Assembly (NCBI GenBank): GCA_016292255.1
Contig: JAEEZZ010000066.1
Coordinates: 1 to 64,000 of the forward strand
Length of the DNA stretch: 64,000 bases
Source: Oscillospiraceae bacterium
GTDB lineage: Bacteria > Bacillota > Clostridia > Oscillospirales > Oscillospiraceae
Direction: 5' to 3'
Shown: piece by piece, positions 41,953-51,128 of the stretch
How positions within the stretch are numbered: position 1 is the first letter of the stretch
Layout of the letters: each line of letters opens with the position of its first letter
Notes under the pieces: generated by a model
The model's input: only the letters and a program-made list of their open reading frames with translations
Told to the model about the DNA's origin: nothing
Databases searched by the model: none
Made by a program: the position numbers and the translations under genes

Positions 41953-44385
41953 ATGAACAAGAAAACCAGGCGTATTCTTTCCCTGCTTCTGCTGTTTTCT
42001 CTGCTGGTAGGGGTTCTCCCGCTGACTGGCGTCTACAGGGCGGCGGCAGCGGAACCGGGAACCGTGGCCACGGAAGAGGAAAGCGAACCCCCCGCTGTGA
42101 CGGAAACAGACCCTACAGAACCCATGGAGAAAACGCCAACAGAAACGGAGCCGGAGGACACAGACACCCCGGAAGATCCCACATGGGAAGAAGATGACTC
42201 TGGCGAGATCACTGATCTCGACCCGGAAAATCCCGGAGACGAGGATGCCAAGGACCAGGAGCCCCAGGAAGATGAGGTGAGGGCGGCAAGCTATAGCCTG
42301 CAGATCCCCATGATCCTCTACGGAACATCAACCTTCAGCGTCTCGTTCAAATATCCTAACGATCCGAATCAAACAACCTATACTGTCGGCCTTTCAGGAC
42401 TGCGATATCACTATCTGAACGGAAAGATGGCCTACTGTCTGGAGCCCCAGGCGGGAAGTACGGCTGGAGCAATTTATTCCCAGATTGCTGGCGGAGCGAA
42501 CTTGAATGTTTGGGATAAGTTTCTCAATGCTGCTCAGCGAAACGCGATTGCGCTAGCCTTGGCCTATGGCGCTCCCAATCGTTTGAACAGTAGCAACAGC
42601 CTGACAAAGCACGGATATGAAGCGGCCACGCAGGTCATTGTTTGGGAGCTGATTATCGGTTACCGGAGCTCTGCCAGGCCGTTTACCCGGGCCAACGCAG
42701 GACTGTATAATTTTGTCCTGAACCTGTGCAATCCCAATGACAGCACTGGTACATTAAGAGCTGCTTACGTCAGCGGATATAGCACCATTGTCTCTGCCAT
42801 GCAGAACCACGGTGATATCCCGAGCTTTGGATCCAGACGATTGGCCACAGCTCCCACGCATGAGATGGCCTATGACTCTGCTGCTGGAGTATATAAAGTA
42901 GTTTTGACCGATACGAATAACGCGATCAACAATGACTTCCCGTATACGAATGGCAACGGGCTCACGTTTTCCAAATCGGGGAACAAGCTGACGGTAACCG
43001 CTACTGCAGCGGCCCTGCAAAATGCTCCTGTAACCGTGATGTCGACCGGCAGCAATCCGGATGTCGAAGACGCCTCCCCGGTCATCTGGGGCACGTCTGC
43101 CAGCAACCATACTCAGGGCCAGATCCTCTGTCAGATGGCGGAGCCTGACCCCGTGCCGTGCTATTTCAAGCTGACGGCACCAACTATGACCACGCTGACC
43201 ATCCAGAAGGTCTGCGCTGACGGCAAAATCGGAGGGATCACGTTTACCGTGAAGGACAGCGCCGGCAATACGCTCTTTACCGGCCAGACCGACGCGGAGG
43301 GCAAGCTGAACGTGCCGAACCTGGAGATCGGTGCGACGGTCACCGTTACGGAAACCGTGCCGGAGGATTATGTGTGCGAGAACCGTACACAAACTGTCAC
43401 TCTGACAGCAGGGACCAATACCGTCACCTTCCGCAATGTTCCGCTGGGGACCGCAGCCATGAACAAGGTCTCGGATGCCGGCGACGTGGAGGGCTACTGC
43501 TTCAATCTCTATCGCGCAAAGGCTGGAAACACAGGTTCAAAAACCTGGCACGGCAAATCTGACGCGGATGGCCGGATCTATGAAACGGACGGCAGCTACA
43601 ACGTCCTTGGCACTGAGAAGTCATATGTGTTCAAGGGCTTGACGGACGGGACATACTCATTCCGAGAGGTTCTGTCCGTCTATGGAGCCGGGAACGTCTG
43701 GCCGGAAAGCATTGCGTTTTCGACGAGCGGCGGATCCACTCCCGCCTGCAATTTGACCTTCACCGGCGACCAGCTGATTGCCCAGGATAACGGCGACTGC
43801 ACCGTTTCCGGGATCAATCTCACCGGTCTGGACGGCGGCGGTACGCTGACGATTACGATCAAGAACGAGCTGGTCATCGTACCCGAGGGTGAGATCTCCG
43901 TCCGAAAGGTAAATCAGAACAGCCAGCCGCTTTCCGGTGTGACCTTCCTGCTGGAATACTCCACGGACGGAGGGACAAGCTGGACGGCGGTTACCAGCCG
44001 AAACGAGAGCGATCCGATTACGACTGGAGCCTGTACTTCTGCCGGCCTGAATAACGGCAAGCTGATCACCGGAAACGATGGCCTTGCGGTCTTCGCCGGG
44101 CTCTGCGTGGAAACCGACGCAGGCCCGATCCTGTACCGGTTGACAGAGACTGCGACAAAACCCGGCTACAGTCTTCTCGTCACCTCAGCCTATGAAGGCC
44201 CGTTGCCCGAGGATGAGGAGTACGTCGTCACCCTCACCGTCGTGAACATGCCGGAATATCAGCTGCCCATGACAGGCGGCAAGGGACTCGCCATTTCCGG
44301 GGCAGGCGTTGCCCTGGCGCTGGCCGCTGCTGCTGCGCTTCTGTATCTGCTCCGTAAAAAGGGCAAACAGAGAAATTACATCTAA
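41953..44385 (+). CDS. Sortase-anchored thioester-domain adhesin with Cna-B-like domains
   Basis: This 810-residue protein has a signal peptide and a Glu/Thr/Pro-rich spacer. A thioester domain follows, with Cys162 in MAYCLEPQ and Gln227 in ATQVIVWEL; this pair can form an internal thioester that bonds covalently to host surface amines. After residue 400 come Cna-B-type (SpaA-like) domains, for example LTIQKVCADGKIGGITFTVK and EISVRKVNQNSQPLSGVTFL, usually stabilised by isopeptide bonds. The C-terminus has LPMTGG (771-776), a hydrophobic helix and a basic tail. A pilus-tip or stand-alone covalent adhesin is likely, given the pilin and sortases downstream. Confidence 0.85.
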   Translation: MNKKTRRILSLLLLFSLLVGVLPLTGVYRAAAAEPGTVATEEESEPPAVTETDPTEPMEKTPTETEPEDTDTPEDPTWEEDDSGEITDLDPENPGDEDAKDQEPQEDEVRAASYSLQIPMILYGTSTFSVSFKYPNDPNQTTYTVGLSGLRYHYLNGKMAYCLEPQAGSTAGAIYSQIAGGANLNVWDKFLNAAQRNAIALALAYGAPNRLNSSNSLTKHGYEAATQVIVWELIIGYRSSARPFTRANAGLYNFVLNLCNPNDSTGTLRAAYVSGYSTIVSAMQNHGDIPSFGSRRLATAPTHEMAYDSAAGVYKVVLTDTNNAINNDFPYTNGNGLTFSKSGNKLTVTATAAALQNAPVTVMSTGSNPDVEDASPVIWGTSASNHTQGQILCQMAEPDPVPCYFKLTAPTMTTLTIQKVCADGKIGGITFTVKDSAGNTLFTGQTDAEGKLNVPNLEIGATVTVTETVPEDYVCENRTQTVTLTAGTNTVTFRNVPLGTAAMNKVSDAGDVEGYCFNLYRAKAGNTGSKTWHGKSDADGRIYETDGSYNVLGTEKSYVFKGLTDGTYSFREVLSVYGAGNVWPESIAFSTSGGSTPACNLTFTGDQLIAQDNGDCTVSGINLTGLDGGGTLTITIKNELVIVPEGEISVRKVNQNSQPLSGVTFLLEYSTDGGTSWTAVTSRNESDPITTGACTSAGLNNGKLITGNDGLAVFAGLCVETDAGPILYRLTETATKPGYSLLVTSAYEGPLPEDEEYVVTLTVVNMPEYQLPMTGGKGLAISGAGVALALAAAAALLYLLRKKGKQRNYI

Positions 44386-44401
44386 AGGAAAGGAACGTCA
44401 G

Positions 44402-45607
44402 ATGAAAAACACAATTACTGTTATGCTCGTATCCACCCTGTCGGCGGTTGTTCTCTCCGCCTGCTTCTTCGTCGGCAAAGCGGTTACTTCGAGCGAACCT
44501 GCTCCGACCGAACCCGTGCCGTCTTCGGTGACTGCCTCGGTGGCCAAACCGAGCGATACCGAGATCCATGTGCCTTCGGAAACAACCGAGCCCACGGCTC
44601 CGGCTGTTCCGGCCAGGCTTACCCAGGAAGAACAGCTGGCCGTCAGCTTCGTGGAGGCCGTGATCCGGGAGGATTACGCTTCTGTTCTGGAAATGCTGTC
44701 CTCCTCCGTCTATCCCGACGCCCCGGTCTTTGAGGACGATATCCAATGGGCCCTGCCCAGGACCGATTTCAAAGTGCTGAAGGGCTTCGACCCTGAAACG
44801 GTCCAGTATACCGCCGTGCTGGATCATGGCGGGAACGTCGCCGTCACCGTCAGTGACGCCTCTGGCGCAAAAGAGACCGTGACGGTCAGGACTGAGATCC
44901 CCAAGGACGGGGACGGCTCTCCCAAGGTCAACGGCAGCGGCGACTTCTACCGTACCCGTTTCGGCTTCCGCACCCCCAGCGGCGTGAAAGTGGAGATTGG
45001 CGGCATTGAGATCGACCGGAATTATATCACGCAGAAGAACACCGGGACGATCAGCATGTACACCGACTGGCTGATCCCGGTCATCGGGATCAAGGACAAA
45101 ACGATCCGACTCTCCTGCGACTGCTTTGACGAGACGGTGTCATTCACCCCCAAGTCCTGGTCAGATCCGCAGCAGGATGGCGAGTGCCGGCTTTTCCCTT
45201 ATTACGAAGAGGAAGATGTTCTGCTGATCGTCAAAAACCTGTGGAACGATATGTACGCCACAGTACAAGCCCCTGATTCCAAGGCCTCGGATCTATACGC
45301 CTTTATTGCTTCCGACGCGGATCCGGATACCGCCCAGAACATCTATGACGCCTACAAGAGCCTGGATGATGAGAATGTGAAAATGACGCAAACCGTATTC
45401 CGCACGGACGGCTCGACCTTCTGGGCAAACGACCATTGTCTGGTCGTTAACATCGGTTATGAACTGACCTGGGGATCTGACGGGAACAAGAGCATGAAGC
45501 GCCTGGGTCACATTATCCTGGCCAGGGAAGAGGAGGGCTGGAAGGTGTACCGCGCCACGGACACAAGCCTGTTTTCTTTCCTCAATTATTTCACCAGCGA
45601 GTGGTGA
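44402..45607 (+). CDS. Lipoprotein of unknown function in the surface block
   Basis: The ATG at 44402 after AAAGGAA gives 401 residues; the frame upstream belongs to the adhesin region. The N-terminus (MKNTITVMLVSTLSAVVLSA followed by Cys) is a lipoprotein signal. A Pro/Thr/Glu linker leads to residues 75-150 that look like an NTF2-like cone (LAVSFVEAVIREDYASVLEM). A larger domain with strands and Asp-rich loops follows. I do not recognise it further. It lies between adhesin and SpoVG-like genes in a co-directional run, so it may be part of the pilus or cell-wall machinery. Confidence 0.65.
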   Translation: MKNTITVMLVSTLSAVVLSACFFVGKAVTSSEPAPTEPVPSSVTASVAKPSDTEIHVPSETTEPTAPAVPARLTQEEQLAVSFVEAVIREDYASVLEMLSSSVYPDAPVFEDDIQWALPRTDFKVLKGFDPETVQYTAVLDHGGNVAVTVSDASGAKETVTVRTEIPKDGDGSPKVNGSGDFYRTRFGFRTPSGVKVEIGGIEIDRNYITQKNTGTISMYTDWLIPVIGIKDKTIRLSCDCFDETVSFTPKSWSDPQQDGECRLFPYYEEEDVLLIVKNLWNDMYATVQAPDSKASDLYAFIASDADPDTAQNIYDAYKSLDDENVKMTQTVFRTDGSTFWANDHCLVVNIGYELTWGSDGNKSMKRLGHIILAREEEGWKVYRATDTSLFSFLNYFTSEW

Positions 45608-45657
45608 TCCCCATTCCGCCAAAATACTGAAACCAAAACATTGGAGGTGTAATCATT

Positions 45658-46089
45658 ATGCCCGCAAAGAAAAGCTACTACGCGGAGCTGGCCAGCAAAG
45701 CCAATCAGGCCCTTGTGTATGCCAGAATCGACCGCCTCGTCAACAGCAGCTCCACCCACGTCAAGGCCTACGCCTCGGTCAATCTGGGCGGCGCCTTTTC
45801 TGTCCACGGCCTCAAGGTCGTGGATTCCGTCAACGGCCTGTTCGTGCAGATGCCCCAGACCTCCTATAAGAAGCAGGACGGCAAGGTCGCTTATACGGAC
45901 GTGTTCCACCCCACGACCGCCGACGCCAGAGCGGAGATCAAAGCCAGGGTCCTGGAGGCCTATCAGCAGAAGATCGCTGAAGATCCCAGCCAGGCAGCAG
46001 CTCCGCCCGAACCGCAGTACGCCGTGATCGAGGACGCCGATCCGGACGATCCCTTCGGCAGCCAGCTTCCCTTCGACATGAGCATGTGA
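45658..46089 (+). CDS. spoVG: SpoVG-family regulator
   Basis: This 143-residue protein carries the SpoVG fold segment (HVKAYASVNLGGAFSVHGLK, then VVDSVNGLFVQMPQTSYKKQ) in the first 90 residues and a Pro/Asp-rich tail. SpoVG is a small DNA/RNA-binding regulator that affects sporulation, capsule and virulence genes in Firmicutes. Copies on ICEs are common and may tune neighbouring surface genes. GGAGG precedes the ATG by nine bases. The N-terminal extension compared with Bacillus SpoVG suggests a mobile-element variant. Confidence 0.85.
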   Translation: MPAKKSYYAELASKANQALVYARIDRLVNSSSTHVKAYASVNLGGAFSVHGLKVVDSVNGLFVQMPQTSYKKQDGKVAYTDVFHPTTADARAEIKARVLEAYQQKIAEDPSQAAAPPEPQYAVIEDADPDDPFGSQLPFDMSM

Positions 46090-46203
46090 GCCTATGGCTC
46101 CTGAAACGTGCCCGCCCTACCGCAGCAGAGACGCCCCCAAAGGCGCTCTGCTTTTTGTTTTCTCCCTTCAATCCAAATATTATAAAAACGAAAGGACGAT
46201 ACT

Positions 46204-48129
46204 ATGAAAACCAATATCAAGCGGATCCTCGCGGCCATGATGGTCATCGCCATTCTCTTCACCCTGTCCGTGAGCGCCTTCGCCGCGTCCACGCCCGAGG
46301 CGACCATCGACTACACCAGAACCGGCTCCCTGAGCATCTACAAGTATGACATGACCTCCGCCGCCGAAGACGGCGTGTGGAGCACCGAGTCCTACGTCTC
46401 CACCGGCCTCGCGGACAGCGACGTGGAGCAGACCCTCAATCCCTACGCTATCCAGGGCGTGGAGTTCACTTACCTGCGGGTGGCCGACATCGAGACCTTC
46501 TCCGACATCGTGGACGGCGAAAGCATCACGAAAGTTCTTTACGGCGTTCCCGGCACGGAGAACGACATGGCTTTCCTGACCGCCCTCGGCCTGACGGCGG
46601 CGGACGCCTACGCCCCCGCCACCAAGACTGTGGACGGCACCATCTGGTACTACTACGAGTCCGATACCCTGATCAACGCCCTGCGGAATAAGCTGGACGC
46701 CAACGCCACTGAGATCAAGAACGCGCTGGAGAACGTGGTCAAGACCCAGGGCGGCACCGCCATGCCCGAGACCGACGCCTATGGCCACAGCGAGGCCCAG
46801 GGCCTGGAGCTGGGCCTGTATCTGGTGGTGGAAACCCGCGTCCCCGAGGATGTGGTCAACACCACGGCTCCCTTCTTCACCTCTCTGCCCATGACTACCA
46901 TCGACGGAGCGGAGTGGAACTACGATCTGGTCCTGTACCCCAAGAACGCCACCGGCGGCCCCACCCTGGAAAAGACTCTGCGGGAAGCCAACGCCGATAC
47001 AGGCAAGAACAACGGCTCCGACGATATCACGGACGGCTACGCCCACACCGGTACCGCCTCTGACGGCGACGTGATCGACTATCAGGTGATCTCCCGCCTG
47101 CCGGTCATCACCTCCAGGGCTTCCTACCTGACCACCTACACCTTTGTCGATACCCTCTGCAAGGGCGTTACCTACAACAAAAACGACGTGAAGCTGGAGT
47201 GGTTCACCGACGCCGACTGCACGGAGAAGATCACCGAATGGACCGAGACCGACGAGGACCTGAAGTTCAGCGTCTCCTACGCTGATGGCGCGGATGACGC
47301 CGAGGTGATGACCATCTCCATGACCGCCGCGGGCCTGGCCGAGATCAACGGCTCCGCCGCCGTCTACGGCAGCGACTCCATCTACAGCGGCTACTCCGAG
47401 TGCTATATCCGGATCACCTACGCCGGTACCGTCAATTCCGACGCCACCGTGATCTACGGCGACAGCGGCAACCCCAACGAGGTTGTTCTGGAGTGGCGCA
47501 GAACCAACACCGCCTACTATGACACCCTGCAGGACTGCTGCCATCTGTACGTCTACGGCATCGAGGTCAGCAAGCGCTTCAGCGACAACGCCGGCAACTA
47601 CGGCGAGGTCACCTTCACCGTCTACAACGAGACGGACGGCTACTGGCTGAAGGCGGAGCAGGCCGAGGACGGCCTCTACTACGTGACCGACCATATGGCG
47701 ACGGAGGACGAGGCCACCAGCTTTATCCCCAACACCGAGACCGGCGTTCTGAAGATCTGGGGCCTGGAAGATGACGCTTACACTGTCACCGAGACCCACA
47801 CCGCCAAGGGTTACACGCTCCTGAAGGACTCCATCTCCATCGTCATCACCGCCACGGAGAGCGATACGTTCTGCGAGATCTGCGGCGCGGCTCTCCTGAC
47901 CGCCTCCGCTGCCGTCAACGGCAAGCCCGTGACCATGCTGGAAAACAACGGTTCCGTCAACGCCGTCGTGCCCCTGACCGTGGTCAACACCAAGGGCCCC
48001 GACCTGCCCGTCACCGGCGACAACGGCGTGTGGATGTACGGCGTCTTCGGCACCTTGCTGATGACCGCCGCTGCTGCCGCGATCATCCTTGCCATGAAGA
48101 GCAAGAAAGCTTCCAAGCACAAGCAGTAA
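46204..48129 (+). CDS. Major pilin, sortase-C substrate (SpaA-like)
   Basis: This 641-residue protein has a signal peptide ending near AFAA. A pilin motif YDLVLYPKN occurs at 240-248, with Lys247 as the likely crosslinking residue. An E-box-like segment AYTVTETHTAKGY lies near 525, and Cna-B-type isopeptide domains lie between. The C-terminus has LPVTG (601-605), a hydrophobic helix and a Lys-rich tail. In such pili a class C sortase joins the Thr of LPXTG to the pilin-motif Lys of the next subunit. Two sortase genes lie at 50271 and 51118, supporting a covalent pilus. Codon use is unusually GC-rich compared with neighbours, which produces long spurious frames on the opposite strand. Confidence 0.88.
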   Translation: MKTNIKRILAAMMVIAILFTLSVSAFAASTPEATIDYTRTGSLSIYKYDMTSAAEDGVWSTESYVSTGLADSDVEQTLNPYAIQGVEFTYLRVADIETFSDIVDGESITKVLYGVPGTENDMAFLTALGLTAADAYAPATKTVDGTIWYYYESDTLINALRNKLDANATEIKNALENVVKTQGGTAMPETDAYGHSEAQGLELGLYLVVETRVPEDVVNTTAPFFTSLPMTTIDGAEWNYDLVLYPKNATGGPTLEKTLREANADTGKNNGSDDITDGYAHTGTASDGDVIDYQVISRLPVITSRASYLTTYTFVDTLCKGVTYNKNDVKLEWFTDADCTEKITEWTETDEDLKFSVSYADGADDAEVMTISMTAAGLAEINGSAAVYGSDSIYSGYSECYIRITYAGTVNSDATVIYGDSGNPNEVVLEWRRTNTAYYDTLQDCCHLYVYGIEVSKRFSDNAGNYGEVTFTVYNETDGYWLKAEQAEDGLYYVTDHMATEDEATSFIPNTETGVLKIWGLEDDAYTVTETHTAKGYTLLKDSISIVITATESDTFCEICGAALLTASAAVNGKPVTMLENNGSVNAVVPLTVVNTKGPDLPVTGDNGVWMYGVFGTLLMTAAAAAIILAMKSKKASKHKQ

Positions 48130-48185
48130 AAGCCCCAAAGGCCGGCTGCCCGTTTTCGAGCAGCCGGCCTTTCTGGCCTCAGTTA

Positions 48186-49508
48186 TTAGTTCACGATCTG
48201 GCCCCAGAACAGGAGCTCGGGGGATTCACCATTCTTCAGAATGTAGAAGCTGAAGGGCTGATCGGCCAGGAAGATCTCAGGAGTCTCGGGTTCGCCCGGT
48301 TCGGCGCTTTCGGCCACCATGATAATTGCAGTGACCGCCGCAGCCTCCAGGCCTTCCTCGTCGATATGAACTTTGGCCTTTTGGATGATGTCCTCGACAT
48401 AGAGCGAATCGGTGTACAGGGGATCGAATTCCGCAGCGCCATCTGTAAACATCCTGTCACAGCCCATGAGCTTCAGGTAGTTCACCAGCTCCTTCTGATC
48501 CAGGGAAGTCTCGACATCGAACATGGGAACGGTGACGTCCACCAGCTTGTATTCCGCCTTGGCGAGCTTCTCAGCCAGGCCGGTATCCTCGCCCAGGACG
48601 AAGACCATGGACATGCCGCCCTGAAGGGGAACGGAAACCAGCTGCGTCTGATCATCCTTGTAATACGCCATGTGAGAGGTCTGCTCCATAAAGGGCTTCT
48701 GGACCTTCTCGCCGGAACGGGTGGTAAAGTCCCGGTCCCCGAGCTTATAGAAGCCGCCGTCCCAGCCGGTCTTCAGATACAGTGCGTTCACCAGGACCGC
48801 AGAGGTTTCTGAAGCGTCGTTCAGGATGCTGGGGATCAGGCCGTTCGTCTTTTCGTTCACCCAGGCGTTCACAGCGTCGGCCAGTTCAGCGGCCTTGGCG
48901 GAATACGCTTCCGCGTAGCAGGTCTTGGCGATATCGTCCAGGAAGCTCTGGCGGAACTCACCGGGCAGATCCTGATTGGACCAGACGGAATTGACCACCC
49001 AATAGGCAGAGGTTATTTTCTGGCCTTCGGAAGCACCGGGGAAGAAGGAAGCGTATTCTGCGGCCTCTTTCTCCATAGCTTCGAAGTACTCCTTGAAGCC
49101 GTCCACACCGGCCAGAACCGTGGCGTACCAAGCCCGGAGCTCATCCAAATTCTTGAAGCCGAGTGCCTCAAGAAGCTGGGCCTGGGTCTCGCCCTCCGCG
49201 CCGAGGGCAGCCATGGTCAGGGCGGCCTTGAAGGACAGCGGGGAGACGGTGAAGTTCTCGTCGGCCCGTCCGGCCTGCTTCAGATACTCGACCAGCTGAT
49301 TGTCAAAGGCGGAGAAGCCCAAGGCTTTAGCGTTGATCACTGCCGAAAGCGGAACAGCGGGGACGGGCTCTTCGGGCTTGACCTGCGGCTCTTTCGTGCC
49401 CGCGGGATCAGAAGCGGGAACGGGATCCTCAATGCCCCGACAGCCGGTCAGACAGGAAACGGCCAGGATTACGGCCAATGTTAAGCAGATAATCGTTTTG
49501 AGTTTCAT
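48186..49508 (-). CDS. Serpin-family lipoprotein
   Basis: This 440-residue protein is oriented against its neighbours. It has a lipobox (CLTGC, Cys23) and a serpin fold: FSAFDNQLVEYLKQAGRADE, NFTVSPLSFKAALTMAALGA, and near the end DEEGLEAAAVTAIIMVAE, the hinge and reactive-centre loop, followed by FSFYILKNGESPELLFWGQI. Serpins trap serine or cysteine proteases by a suicide loop insertion; gut bacteria use them against host elastase-like enzymes. The exact P1 residue lies after the hinge, in the PGEPETPEI region or just before, and is uncertain. Protecting surface pili from proteases is a plausible role. Confidence 0.88.
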   Translation of the reverse strand: MKLKTIICLTLAVILAVSCLTGCRGIEDPVPASDPAGTKEPQVKPEEPVPAVPLSAVINAKALGFSAFDNQLVEYLKQAGRADENFTVSPLSFKAALTMAALGAEGETQAQLLEALGFKNLDELRAWYATVLAGVDGFKEYFEAMEKEAAEYASFFPGASEGQKITSAYWVVNSVWSNQDLPGEFRQSFLDDIAKTCYAEAYSAKAAELADAVNAWVNEKTNGLIPSILNDASETSAVLVNALYLKTGWDGGFYKLGDRDFTTRSGEKVQKPFMEQTSHMAYYKDDQTQLVSVPLQGGMSMVFVLGEDTGLAEKLAKAEYKLVDVTVPMFDVETSLDQKELVNYLKLMGCDRMFTDGAAEFDPLYTDSLYVEDIIQKAKVHIDEEGLEAAAVTAIIMVAESAEPGEPETPEIFLADQPFSFYILKNGESPELLFWGQIVN

Positions 49509-49695
49509 TTTGGATCGTCCTCCATTTGCAAATTCGAGTGCTTGCAGCGCTTACTGGCTATATGACGATTCAGAACGGGAATTGTTCCAGTGAAAGCGGG
49601 AAGCGCTTGTTTTTCGGGCTGCGGCTCTATCGCTCTGCCCGGCTTCTGATTCAAAAAAACATCAAAAAACTATGACCAAGAAGGAGAAAAACACT

Positions 49696-50046
49696 ATGAA
49701 AGATCCCAATATGGGTGATACCCTGCTCGACACCCTTCAGTCCTATTTTGTCGGAAGGGAGAACCAAATCAAGTCTGTAGATCTGGGCATTATCTTTGGC
49801 CTGGATTCCAAGCTGATCCAGGAGCTGATCCACACGCTCCGCCACGAAGGGTATCCCATTTGCGGAGACCATGACGGATACTTCTACGCAAGCTGCGATG
49901 CAGACATTGAAGACACCGCCAAGTGGCTCCTGACCATGGGCTGGCGGATCCAGGAAACGGCCTGCGCCATGCTGATCGCGGCGAACCTTGACCACAACGC
50001 TCCCTACGCGCTGGCAATCATGAAGGAGGCGACAATCACGTTATGA
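49696..50046 (+). CDS. Small 116-residue winged-helix-like protein
   Basis: The ATG at 49696 is chosen because AAGGAG lies nine bases upstream; the earlier in-frame ATG has no such site. The product has a helix-turn-helix-like segment (SVDLGIIFGLDSKLIQELIH followed by TLRHEGYPICGDHDGYFYAS), typical of a winged helix with a wing of GDHDGYFY. It overlaps the next small gene (ATGA). A regulatory role for the sortase genes behind it is possible. Confidence 0.65.
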   Translation: MKDPNMGDTLLDTLQSYFVGRENQIKSVDLGIIFGLDSKLIQELIHTLRHEGYPICGDHDGYFYASCDADIEDTAKWLLTMGWRIQETACAMLIAANLDHNAPYALAIMKEATITL

Positions 50047-50243
50047 GCGTCAAAATGCGAAAATGCCGCACGCCATATAAGCGGCCCACCAAGCGGATCC
50101 GGATCGATCCGGTCGTAGAAATAGACGCGCGCTTCTCCCTTGTTTGCGAAGACGATTATCGGCATTCTACGGTCACCGCCCGCCGCTGCGTGTGGGACGG
50201 GACCTGCGAATCCTGTCCCAGCTCGTACCGCTGCAATTTCTGA
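50043..50243 (+). CDS. 66-residue basic, cysteine-containing protein
   Basis: The ATG overlaps the preceding stop (ATGA). The product (MSVKMRKCRTPYKRPTKRIR) is basic at the N-terminus and ends in WDGTCESCPSSYRCNF, with three cysteines that could hold a metal. Such tiny genes are common in ICE operons. Nothing further can be assigned. The sortase gene starts 27 bases downstream. Confidence 0.5.
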   Translation: MSVKMRKCRTPYKRPTKRIRIDPVVEIDARFSLVCEDDYRHSTVTARRCVWDGTCESCPSSYRCNF

Positions 50244-50270
50244 AACCGCAGCCCCGAAAAAGGAGGTTCC

Positions 50271-51128
50271 ATGAAACGGCGAAAACTCTATATTATTCTG
50301 GCGGCTATTCTTTTTCTCCTGGCGGCAGGCTTTACGGCGTACCCGCTGGCCGCCAATTATATCAACGACAGGCATCAGTCTCTGATTCAGACAGACTATT
50401 CCACAGCGATAAAGAAGTTGGACAACACAGATATAGCGGCGGCCCGGCAGACTGCCCAGGACTATAACGAGCGCTTGAAGCCGATCCGCTACGACCGGGA
50501 GGCCGTGGACGCCGCTTCCGTCTCTTACGAAGAGCAGCTGAACCTTACCGGTTCCGGGATCATGGGCTACGTGGAGATCCCGAAGCTGGGTGTTAACCTC
50601 CCCATCTATCACGGGACGGAAGAGGCTGCGCTCCAGAAGGGCGTCGGCCACCTGATCGGCTCCAGCCTCCCCATCGGCGGCGTTGGGACCCACAGCGTCA
50701 TCACCGGGCACAGCGGCGTCGCCGGCAAACGGCTGTTTTCCGATTTGGAGCAGCTCGCGCCGGGAGACGTGTTCTATCTGCGCGTCTTGGACGAGACCCT
50801 GGCTTATGAGGTGACGGAGTGCAATACCGTCCTGCCCTATGAGACGGACCTGCTCCTGCCGGATGCGGAAAAAGATCTCTGCACCCTGGTCACCTGTGTG
50901 CCCTTCGGCGTTAACAGCCACCGTCTGCTGGTCCGGGGCTCCAGAGTACCGTACCAGGCAGCCGCCGCAAATGATACACACGTTGCCTATAACCCCGCAA
51001 AATCCACCTGGAAGGAGCAGTACGAAAAGAGCCTTGCGATTGGCGGGGCAGCCGCGCTCGGCGTGATTACCGCAGGGCTGCTGGTCTCTTTCTTCCGAAA
51101 GAAACGGAGGAAGCGCCATGAAGCATAA
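50271..51128 (+). CDS. Class C sortase
   Basis: This 285-residue protein has an N-terminal membrane segment (YIILAAILFLLAAGFTAYPL) and a C-terminal one before RKKRRKRHEA. The catalytic core has His in VITGHSGVAG, Cys in CTLVTCVPFG and Arg in HRLLVRGSRV. The second hydrophobic C-terminal anchor and GHSGVAGKRLFSDL pattern are those of pilus-assembling class C enzymes. It should polymerise the pilin at 46204. GGAGG precedes the ATG; its last codons overlap the start of the second sortase gene. Confidence 0.9.
   Translation: MKRRKLYIILAAILFLLAAGFTAYPLAANYINDRHQSLIQTDYSTAIKKLDNTDIAAARQTAQDYNERLKPIRYDREAVDAASVSYEEQLNLTGSGIMGYVEIPKLGVNLPIYHGTEEAALQKGVGHLIGSSLPIGGVGTHSVITGHSGVAGKRLFSDLEQLAPGDVFYLRVLDETLAYEVTECNTVLPYETDLLLPDAEKDLCTLVTCVPFGVNSHRLLVRGSRVPYQAAAANDTHVAYNPAKSTWKEQYEKSLAIGGAAALGVITAGLLVSFFRKKRRKRHEA

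Noticed and set aside
46180-48138. 652-residue frame antisense to the pilin gene
   Set aside because: Low-complexity Val/Gly/His-rich translation produced by GC-rich codon use in the opposite, clearly coding pilin frame.
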